Positions 1 through 5,195 of a stretch of DNA of 5,195 bases are shown piece after piece. This DNA comes from an uncultured Shinella sp. (GTDB lineage: Bacteria > Pseudomonadota > Alphaproteobacteria > Rhizobiales > Rhizobiaceae), in NCBI RefSeq assembly GCF_946479415.1, contig NZ_CAMLFY010000198.1:1-5195 (forward strand). Direction: 5' to 3'. Position 1 is the stretch's first letter, and each line of letters starts with the position of its first letter. The notes below the pieces were generated by a model, which was given only the letters and a program-made list of their open reading frames with translations, did no database searches and was not told the origin of the DNA. The position numbers were made by a program, and so were the translations under genes.

Positions 1-700
1 GAAGAAGCGGATCGGGCTCATCGAGCACTCCTCCGGCGGCACGCTGTTCCTCGACGAGATCGAAAGCATGCCGCTTTCGGCGCAGGTGAAGCTGTTGCGG
101 GTGCTGGAGATGCGCGAGGTGACGCCGCTCGGCTCCAATGCGATCCGGCCGGTGGACCTGCGGGTCGTCGCCGCCGCCAAGGTGGATCTCGGCGATCCGG
201 CCCAGCGCGGCAGCTTCCGGGAAGACCTCTACTACCGCCTGCACGTCGTCACCGTCTCGATCCCGCCGCTGCGCGACCGGCGCGACGACATCCCGCTGCT
301 CTTCGCGCATTTCCTCAATCGCGCGGCGGCCCGCTTCAAGGTCGAGGCCCCTCAGGTCTCGCCGCTCCTCCGCGGGTTCCTGCTCGATCACGACTGGCCC
401 GGCAATGTGCGCGAACTCTCGCACTTCGCCGATCGGATCGCGCTCGGCCTCGATGCGGAAGATGCCGTGCCCGAGCCTGCCCCCGGACGAGCGCTGCGAA
501 CGCTTCCCGAACAGATGGAACAACACGAGGGCCACCTGATCCGGCAGGCCCTGGCCGCCCATCAGGGCGACGTGCGGGCCACAATCCAGAGCCTCGGCAT
601 CCCGCGCAAGACCTTCTACGACAAGCTGCAACGCCACGGCATCGACCGGGCAAGCTACACCAACGGCTCGCCTCGCGCTCAACCGGCTTCCGAACGGTAA
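1..700 (+). CDS. dctD: Sigma-54-dependent response regulator, DctD family, C-terminal part (5' end outside window)
   Basis: This is the C-terminal 232 residues of a sigma-54 activator, read from base 2 to a TAA at 698-700. Visible in order are the Walker B segment GGTLFLDEI (residues 12-20 of the fragment), the arginine-finger region FREDLYYRL (72-80), the sensor II motif WPGNVREL (132-139) and a Fis-type DNA-binding helix-turn-helix (about 176-213, containing [16 protein letters not shown]). The GAFTGA loop that contacts sigma-54, Walker A and any receiver domain would lie just off the left edge. Family members use ATP hydrolysis to remodel sigma-54 RNA polymerase. The wording around Walker B and the C-terminal RKTFYDKL segment resemble rhizobial DctD, which with the kinase DctB controls C4-dicarboxylate uptake. 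The DctD assignment is by recognition only; another NtrC-family regulator is possible. It converges on the sugar operon, so a role in controlling that operon is not implied. Confidence 0.85.
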   Translation, partial: KKRIGLIEHSSGGTLFLDEIESMPLSAQVKLLRVLEMREVTPLGSNAIRPVDLRVVAAAKVDLGDPAQRGSFREDLYYRLHVVTVSIPPLRDRRDDIPLLFAHFLNRAAARFKVEAPQVSPLLRGFLLDHDWPGNVRELSHFADRIALGLDAEDAVPEPAPGRALRTLPEQMEQHEGHLIRQALAAHQGDVRATIQSLGIPRKTFYDKLQRHGIDRASYTNGSPRAQPASER

Positions 701-869
701 CGGCGCAAATTGGAGCCCGGCACACAACTCGCTGCCAGATACAGTCGACCTGGAATGGCCGCTTGTGGCCCAAAGCGGCCGTCGAGAACTGGGCAACTCT
801 GTCCCGTACGAGGCACTCCGATCCAACTCCGTCGTGTCGCCCTACTTCGGTCAGTGGCGCCCAAGCATC
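701..869. other. Convergent intergenic region without a gene
   Basis: The 3' ends of the DctD-like gene (+) and the GH42 gene (-) face each other across these 169 bases. I see no convincing coding frame; the short open frames that cross it run antisense into the flanking genes. It contains one strong hairpin (755-782) and a weak sigma-54 promoter-like string (718-733), the latter discussed as a finding only. Confidence 0.7.
755..782. terminator. Hairpin in convergent intergenic gap, possible bidirectional terminator or palindromic repeat
   Basis: GGCCGCTT (757-764) and AAGCGGCC (773-780) form a perfect 8-bp stem around an 8-base loop. One G-T wobble (756/781) and one A-T pair (755/782) extend it to 10 bp. 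Its place between two converging stop codons, 54 bases after the + gene and 87 after the - gene, suits a shared terminator. There is no T-tract on either side, so it is not a classic intrinsic terminator. A dispersed palindromic repeat is the main alternative. Confidence 0.35.
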
Positions 870-3011
870 CTAGTCGAGTTCGATGATGCTGCATCCATAG
901 GCCGGTAGCGACAGCTTACCGCCGCGTACTTTGCCGTCGCCGAGCAAGTTCTTGCCCGCAGGCACATTACCGATGCTTGCCAGCTCACCCATCGTATTGA
1001 GGATGAAAAGCAGGCGGCGGTCCTTGCTCTCGCGGATGGTCGCTTCGACGCCGGCCGGCATGTCGGCGATGAGCGGCACGATACCGGCGGGCGCCAGCAC
1101 TTGATCGGCCAGCACCTCGACCAGAGCATCGCTGAGGTACGTGCCTAGGTAGATCACCTGGCCCTTGCCGACCGTACGGGAGGTCATTGCGGCCACGCCC
1201 TCGGCGAAGCGGTTCGCCCAGCGGCCGATTACCCTGGTGCCGGGGGCGACGTTAAGCAGCTCGTAAAGATGCGCCGCCGTCACCTGCGCATTCCCGATCT
1301 TGAGCTCGTATTGGCGGCTCGCCGACGTCGCCGGCAGCTTCTCGCGGACCGTGTTGGCGCCGAACCGGCCGCCATGCGCGAACAGGCCATCGCCGCCGAC
1401 CGGCGTCAAACGTCCGAACTCCTCGACCGTGATACCGGCCAGCGCCGAGAGCGTCTTGCCCGGCGAGGTCTCGCGGATGACGTGGTTGTTGACGTCGCGC
1501 GATCCGGTGCGACCGCTGAGGATCACCGTTCCACCGGCCTTGGCGAAGGCCTCGATGCGCGCCGTCCACGCATCGGTCCATTTCAGCCAATGCGGCACAT
1601 AGAGTGCCTTGAGCTTCGATAGATCGTCCTCAGGATGGATGAAGCCGCAGGCGATGTTGTGCCGGTAGCAATAGCGATGCAGAAGCGTCGCATCGTCCTG
1701 CGGGCTCGGCAGGCCGATGGGGTAGGAGCGGTGCATCTCCTGATTGTCGAAATCTGATCCGGCGATGCCCAAATCCATGCGCACATGCGTGCCAAGGATC
1801 TTGTCCTTGAGCGCCGTGACCTCACCCGCAAACTGCTTGGCCTCGTCATAGCGGCGGCGCGGGATGTCGTCGTGATCGATGATGCCCATCCAGTAGATCT
1901 CGGCGCCGAAATGTGCCGGCCGCCAGCGGAAGAACATCACGCCATCGGCGCCGCGGGCCACCGAGGTATAGGCCATGCGGCGCATCTCGCCGGGTTCGGG
2001 CGTCAGCGTCGAAAAGTACGGCTGTGCGCCGAAGCCAGATTGCTGCTCGGGCACAATGAAATTGCCGGTGAAGCCGCGGCAGATATCGAGTTGAAGCGCC
2101 TGCGCTTCGCCGACGCCGCCGACACGCTGCTTCTCGTCATCAAGATACGGGTAGATGTCGAAGCCGAGGAAATCGAGATCGGTCGAGAACTCGCCACGGA
2201 AGTCGATGTCGTCGATGCGGCCCAGATTGTGGAAAACGAACCAGTCCGGATTGGTGGCGCGCAGGATCAGCACCTGATCGTGCTGGAACCGCGCCGTGAC
2301 GAAGGCGAGGAAGCGGTGATAGTCGACCACATGGGTCGGCCCGACCGGGGCCGGGGCGTAGTCGAGGGGCAGCACCACCTGATCGAAATCGTCGTAGGCG
2401 GTGGCCCAGAAATGCCCGCCCCACGCATCGTTGAGCGCGGCGATGGTCTTGTACTTGTCCTTAAGGAAGGCCTGGAACTCGAGCAGCGTTACCGGTCCGT
2501 AGGACAGCGACCCGGAAGTGTTGAGCTCGTTGTCCGTCTGCCAGCCGATGATGTGCGAATTGCCGCGATAATGCTCGGCCATCGCCTTAGTGATGCGCTT
2601 CGAATGCTCGCGGAACACTCCGCTCGCAAGATTGGCGTGCTGGCGCGAGCCATGGCTCATGGCGCGGCCATTGGCATCGACGCGCAATACTTCGGGATAA
2701 CGCGCCGTCAGCCAGCGCGGGGGCGTCGCCGTCGGCGTGCACATGATGGTCTTGATGCCGGCTTTGCCCAGCACATCTATGGCCCGGTCGAACAAATCGA
2801 AATCGAACGTCCCCTCATGCGGCTCTAGAATGTGCCAGGCGAATTCCGCAAGTCGCACCGCGTTGAAGCCCGCGGCTGCCATGCGGTCGGCGTCGCGCTG
2901 CCAATAGCTCTCATCGACATGCTCCGGGTAATGTGGGGCACCGACGAGGAAAGTGTCGGTCGCGATCGGCCGCCAGACAGAGAGCGGCGCGGATTTCGAG
3001 GCAGTCGTCAT
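870..3011 (-). CDS. Glycoside hydrolase family 42 beta-galactosidase-like enzyme
   Basis: This 713-residue protein should hydrolyse terminal beta-galactosides, or a related sugar such as an alpha-L-arabinopyranoside, by a retaining mechanism. The N-terminal TIM barrel (about 20-395) carries GH42 hallmarks: GAPHYPEH (24-31), WHILEPHEGTFDF (59-71), PTATPPRWL (93-101), the acid/base Glu162 in GWQTDNE (156-162) and the nucleophile Glu322 in VPEQ (320-323). A trimerisation-type domain (about 400-620) and a C-terminal beta domain follow. Length is slightly above the roughly 650-700 usual for the family. There is no signal peptide, so it is cytoplasmic and acts on imported sugar. The start is backed by GGAG ten bases upstream. 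It lies 24 bases behind the MalG-type permease and is the last gene of the operon. The zinc-binding cysteines of A4 beta-galactosidase are absent and two pocket residues differ, so the exact substrate is uncertain. Confidence 0.92.
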   Translation of the reverse strand: MTTASKSAPLSVWRPIATDTFLVGAPHYPEHVDESYWQRDADRMAAAGFNAVRLAEFAWHILEPHEGTFDFDLFDRAIDVLGKAGIKTIMCTPTATPPRWLTARYPEVLRVDANGRAMSHGSRQHANLASGVFREHSKRITKAMAEHYRGNSHIIGWQTDNELNTSGSLSYGPVTLLEFQAFLKDKYKTIAALNDAWGGHFWATAYDDFDQVVLPLDYAPAPVGPTHVVDYHRFLAFVTARFQHDQVLILRATNPDWFVFHNLGRIDDIDFRGEFSTDLDFLGFDIYPYLDDEKQRVGGVGEAQALQLDICRGFTGNFIVPEQQSGFGAQPYFSTLTPEPGEMRRMAYTSVARGADGVMFFRWRPAHFGAEIYWMGIIDHDDIPRRRYDEAKQFAGEVTALKDKILGTHVRMDLGIAGSDFDNQEMHRSYPIGLPSPQDDATLLHRYCYRHNIACGFIHPEDDLSKLKALYVPHWLKWTDAWTARIEAFAKAGGTVILSGRTGSRDVNNHVIRETSPGKTLSALAGITVEEFGRLTPVGGDGLFAHGGRFGANTVREKLPATSASRQYELKIGNAQVTAAHLYELLNVAPGTRVIGRWANRFAEGVAAMTSRTVGKGQVIYLGTYLSDALVEVLADQVLAPAGIVPLIADMPAGVEATIRESKDRRLLFILNTMGELASIGNVPAGKNLLGDGKVRGGKLSLPAYGCSIIELD

Positions 3012-3021
3012 AGTCGGAAAA

Positions 3022-3027
3022 CTCCAG
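3022..3027 (-). promoter_or_regulatory. Ribosome binding site of the GH42 gene
   Basis: On the minus strand this reads CTGGAG, with the GGAG core ten bases before the ATG at 3011-3009. It sits in the 24-base gap after the permease stop codon (3038-3036), which supports both the chosen start and expression from the same mRNA. Confidence 0.6.
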
Positions 3028-3035
3028 GCGATAGT

Positions 3036-3938
3036 CTATTTGATGGCGCCGGCGGTGAGGCCGCCCTGCCAGAACCGCTGCAGCAGCAGGAACACCACGA
3101 TGACCGGGATGATGCTGACCAGCGCGCCGGTGATGACGATCGAGAACAGCACCTGTCCGCCGCCACCGCCCTGCTGCGCGAGTTGATACCAGGTCGCAAG
3201 GCCCACCGTGATCGGCTGATACTCCTGCGAGCGCAGGACGATCAGCGGCAGGAAGTAGTTGTTCCAGGTCCCGACGAACGAGAGCAGCGCCACGGTCACC
3301 ATGCCCGGCGCCACCAGCCGCAGCACGATGGCGCGGAAGATCATGAACTCGCCGGCGCCATCGATACGCGCGGCGTCGAGCAGTTCGTCATCGACGCCCT
3401 GTTCGATATAGACGCGCATCAGATAGACACCGATCGGCGAGATCATCGAGGGCAGGATCACGCCCAGGGGATTGTCGCTGAGACCCGAAAGCGCCAGCAG
3501 CAGGAAGATCGGCACCACTAGGGCCGTCTGCGGGACAAACACCGCGCCCAGCACGAGCCCAAAGGTCAGATTTCGGCCGCGGAACTTGAACTTCGCGAAC
3601 GCGTAGCCCGCCGCTGTTGCCAGCAGCGCCGCACCTGCCCCCGAAATGGTCGAGTAGAGCACGCTGTTGACCATCCAACGCAGGAACATGCCATTGTCGC
3701 GCGAGAACAGATCGACCAGATTCTGCCAGAGGTTGAACTCGGTGCCGAAGCCGAAGCCGAACGTGGCGAACAGGTCGCCATTTGTTTTGGTTGCCGATAG
3801 GACCAGATAGACCAGCGGCGCGAGGCTATAGACGAGGAACAGTGACAATAGCAGCGTGAGCATAATCCGCGAGCGCCGCCGTTCGCCAGGCAGGCGCCGA
3901 GCAGCTTCAAATGTGGCAATGTCGGTGGTCGCAGTCAT
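3036..3938 (-). CDS. Carbohydrate ABC transporter permease, MalG type
   Basis: This 300-residue inner-membrane protein is one half of the sugar channel. Six membrane segments can be read at about 25-49, 89-114, 124-152, 157-178, 208-235 and 262-287. The cytoplasmic EAA loop, which docks the ATPase, is at 185-207 (ELLDAARIDGAGEF and following). WNNYFLPLIVL (225-235) and the C-terminal ending GGLTAGAIK (292-300) are typical of the MalG/LacG side of the CUT1 family. The ATG overlaps the TAA of the preceding permease by one base (TAATG), with GGAG five bases before it, so translation is probably coupled. A run of five glycines (257-261) sits in the last periplasmic loop. The neighbouring GH42 gene points to a galactoside-like substrate, but the permease sequence alone does not show which sugar it carries. 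Confidence 0.93.
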   Translation of the reverse strand: MTATTDIATFEAARRLPGERRRSRIMLTLLLSLFLVYSLAPLVYLVLSATKTNGDLFATFGFGFGTEFNLWQNLVDLFSRDNGMFLRWMVNSVLYSTISGAGAALLATAAGYAFAKFKFRGRNLTFGLVLGAVFVPQTALVVPIFLLLALSGLSDNPLGVILPSMISPIGVYLMRVYIEQGVDDELLDAARIDGAGEFMIFRAIVLRLVAPGMVTVALLSFVGTWNNYFLPLIVLRSQEYQPITVGLATWYQLAQQGGGGGQVLFSIVITGALVSIIPVIVVFLLLQRFWQGGLTAGAIK

Positions 3939-3947
3939 TATTGCTCC
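3938..3947 (-). promoter_or_regulatory. Overlapping stop/start TAATG with ribosome binding site (translational coupling)
   Basis: The minus strand reads GGAGCAATAATG. GGAG (3947-3944) serves the MalG-type gene, and the TAA of the MalF-type gene (3940-3938) shares its last A with the next ATG (3938-3936). This arrangement lets terminating ribosomes restart, which would keep the two permease subunits in equal amounts. Confidence 0.7.
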
Positions 3948-4864
3948 GGCCGACGGCGGCTGGTGATCAGGGTGAAGATGTAGGAGGCACCGGCGATCAC
4001 GATGCCAAGCACGAACGAGACGGCGGCCGCATAGCCATACTGCTGGTTCTGAGTCGCCAGCGAATAGGCATAGAGGTTCGGCGTGTAGCTCGAATTGATG
4101 GTGTTTCTGGCGAGCGCGCGCATCAAATATGGCTCATTGAACAGCTGCAGTGTGCCGTTGATCGAAAAGATGATGGTGAGCAGGATCGCCGGCCACAGCA
4201 GCGGCAGCTGGATCAGCCGCGCAAATTGCCAGGGCGAGGCGCCATCTATCCGCGAGGCCTCGGCGAGGTCCGACGGGATCGCCTTCAGCGCGGCGTAATA
4301 GATCACCATATTATAGCCGACATATTCCCACGTCGCGATATTGGCCAACGAGAAGATCATCGCGCCCGGCGACAGGAAGTCCGGCGGTGGCAGGTTGAAC
4401 GCCTTGGCCATCTGCGTGAACGGGCCGAAGGTAGGGCCGTAAAGATAACCCCAGATGATCGTCGCGATTACGCTCGGCACGGCGTAGGGGAGGAAGAAGC
4501 CGAGCCGGAAGACGCCCTTGGCATAGATCTGGCCACGATCGAGCACGATGGCGAACAGCAGAGCGAGACCCAGCATGATCGGCACCTGGACGATCCCGAA
4601 GATAACGAGGTTCCAGACGCCGCCCCAGAACTTCGCGTCGCCCGCCACCTTGATATAGGCCGCGGTAGCGGCAAACTGTCGGCCACCGACAAGCGTGTCG
4701 CGGAACAGGCTCATGTAGAACGCATACACAAGTGGCGCGACGATGAATGCGATGAACAGCAGCAAGAATGGCGCCAAGAAGAGATAGGGCGCGAGCTTTC
4801 GTGACGTAAAACCGCCCGATCGCGCTGGGTGCGTCGTAACGGCTGGCGTATTCGACATTGCCAT
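3938..4864 (-). CDS. Carbohydrate ABC transporter permease, MalF type
   Basis: This inner-membrane protein of 308 residues pairs with the MalG-type permease to form the sugar translocation channel. Six membrane segments can be read at about 25-51, 83-107, 118-140, 169-192, 222-242 and 276-301. The cytoplasmic EAA loop is at 202-221 (EASRIDGAS, then FARLIQLP). The length and single six-helix layout match the short MalF/LacF/UgpA-like permeases of the CUT1 family; E. coli MalF itself is longer. Two starts are possible. The ATG at 4864-4862 is only two bases from a GGGGGA ribosome binding site, whereas the ATG at 4858-4856 (residue 3) is eight bases away, so the shorter 306-residue form is more likely. 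It follows the binding-protein gene after a 71-base gap holding a hairpin. Confidence 0.93.
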   Translation of the reverse strand: MAMSNTPAVTTHPARSGGFTSRKLAPYLFLAPFLLLFIAFIVAPLVYAFYMSLFRDTLVGGRQFAATAAYIKVAGDAKFWGGVWNLVIFGIVQVPIMLGLALLFAIVLDRGQIYAKGVFRLGFFLPYAVPSVIATIIWGYLYGPTFGPFTQMAKAFNLPPPDFLSPGAMIFSLANIATWEYVGYNMVIYYAALKAIPSDLAEASRIDGASPWQFARLIQLPLLWPAILLTIIFSINGTLQLFNEPYLMRALARNTINSSYTPNLYAYSLATQNQQYGYAAAVSFVLGIVIAGASYIFTLITSRRRPEQ

Positions 4865-4866
4865 GG

Positions 4867-4872
4867 TCCCCC
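4867..4872 (-). promoter_or_regulatory. Ribosome binding site of the MalF-type permease, favours the second ATG
   Basis: The minus strand reads GGGGGA here. Spacing to the first ATG (A at 4864) is two bases, too short for good initiation; spacing to the second ATG (A at 4858) is eight bases, which is near optimal. This suggests translation begins at 4858 rather than 4864. Confidence 0.5.
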
Positions 4873-4892
4873 GTCCGGCAAGATGAAGAGAT

Positions 4893-4917
4893 CGGGCGCG
4901 CCGATCAAGCGCGCCCG
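4893..4917 (-). terminator. GC-rich intercistronic hairpin between binding-protein and permease genes
   Basis: CGGGCGCGC (4893-4901) and GCGCGCCCG (4909-4917) form a perfect 9-bp all-GC stem with a 7-base loop, starting 18 bases after the binding-protein stop codon in transcript order. The RNA just downstream of it is pyrimidine-rich (AUCUCUUCAUCUU) but has no real U-tract. In sugar ABC operons such as malEFG, structures at this position stabilise the upstream binding-protein message or cut down read-through, so that binding protein exceeds permease. That role here is an inference; a partial terminator or RNA processing site would look the same. Confidence 0.5.
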
Positions 4918-4935
4918 GCCGTTGCCCGGGAGAAC

Positions 4936-5195
4936 TTAGGCTACGGTAAAGCCTTGTTCCTTCGCGTAGGTGACCACGGCGTCCTGGATACGGTCGAACG
5001 CATCCGACAGAGTGCCGCTACCGCTGAGCGAGGCGCCGAATTCATCAGACATCGACTGGTACAAGAAGCTCTGGAACGGGCTCCATTCAAACGGCGTCAC
5101 AGCATTCGACGACTTGGCGAACACCTTGTTCACTTCCTGTCCGCCGTAGAAATCCATCTTGTTGCCCGCCCATTCCGGGCTCGACAGCAGCGCGT
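4936..5195 (-). CDS. Sugar ABC transporter substrate-binding protein, C-terminal fragment (5' end outside window)
   Basis: About 86 C-terminal residues of a periplasmic family 1 solute-binding protein are present, ending at TAA 4938-4936; the frame stays open to the right edge, so the gene starts outside. The fragment contains DFYGGQEVNKVFAKSS, then a PFEWSPFQSFLYQSM stretch, and ends with a helix leading to YAKEQGFTVA. YGGQ-V, W-PFQ and a terminal QGF-V are familiar from the C-terminal lobe of CUT1 sugar-binding proteins. The signal peptide and ligand-binding N-terminal lobe are not in view. Its place directly upstream of the two permeases is the usual order for these operons, and the operon promoter and any LacI- or AraC-type regulator would be expected further upstream. 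The ligand is probably a galactoside, judged only from the linked GH42 gene. Confidence 0.88.
   Translation of the reverse strand, partial: ALLSSPEWAGNKMDFYGGQEVNKVFAKSSNAVTPFEWSPFQSFLYQSMSDEFGASLSGSGTLSDAFDRIQDAVVTYAKEQGFTVA

Noticed and set aside
679..894. A 71-codon minus-strand open frame spanning the convergent gap
   Set aside because: It overlaps the ends of both flanking genes, has no plausible ribosome binding site or recognisable motif, and includes the intergenic hairpin.
1785..2828. A 347-codon open frame on the + strand opposite the GH42 gene
   Set aside because: It lies wholly antisense to a well-supported GH42 coding region, its translation is a charge-rich low-quality sequence with no recognisable domain, and long antisense open frames are common in GC-rich genes.
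3150..3172. Repetitive GCC/CCG stretch in the MalG-type gene (five consecutive glycines)
   Set aside because: It is in frame within a variable periplasmic loop and short; codons are mixed, so it does not look like an expanding repeat or a frameshift site.
2832..3521. A 229-codon open frame on the + strand across the GH42/permease junction
   Set aside because: It is antisense to the start of GH42 and the end of the MalG-type permease. The translation is rich in Arg, Asp, His and Gln, as expected from reading hydrophobic codons in reverse.
3911..4804. A 297-codon open frame on the + strand opposite the MalF-type permease
   Set aside because: It mirrors the six-helix permease on the other strand, and its strongly charged composition without any domain marks it as a shadow.

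Overview
The window looks like an ordinary metabolic region from a GC-rich alphaproteobacterium, most likely of the Rhizobiales. This is inferred from the GC-rich codon use, a DctD-type sigma-54 activator, and a rhizobial-style sugar ABC transporter operon that includes its own glycosidase. Species cannot be told from the sequence alone.

Layout: bases 1-700 (+ strand) hold the 3' end of a sigma-54-dependent response regulator of the DctD family. A 169-base convergent intergenic gap follows (701-869), with one strong hairpin and no gene. The rest is a minus-strand operon read from right to left. In transcription order it is: the C-terminal end of a periplasmic sugar-binding protein (5195-4936), a 71-base gap with a GC-rich hairpin, a MalF-type permease (4864-3938, or from 4858), a MalG-type permease (3938-3036) whose start codon overlaps the previous stop codon, and a GH42 beta-galactosidase-like enzyme (3011-870) that ends the operon.

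How the genes work together (inference): the binding protein captures a galactoside or related oligosaccharide in the periplasm, the two permeases form the membrane channel, and the cytoplasmic GH42 enzyme, which has no signal peptide, cleaves the imported sugar. No ATP-binding subunit gene lies in the window, so it must be upstream of the binding protein or elsewhere in the genome. The DctD-like regulator is transcribed towards this operon and is more probably part of a separate C4-dicarboxylate (dctB-dctD type) locus.

I see no mobile element, tRNA, rRNA, CRISPR array or clearly novel system. The most interesting point is the GH42 enzyme. It keeps both catalytic glutamates but lacks the zinc-binding cysteines and two substrate-pocket residues of the characterised A4 beta-galactosidase, which suggests a divergent specificity.
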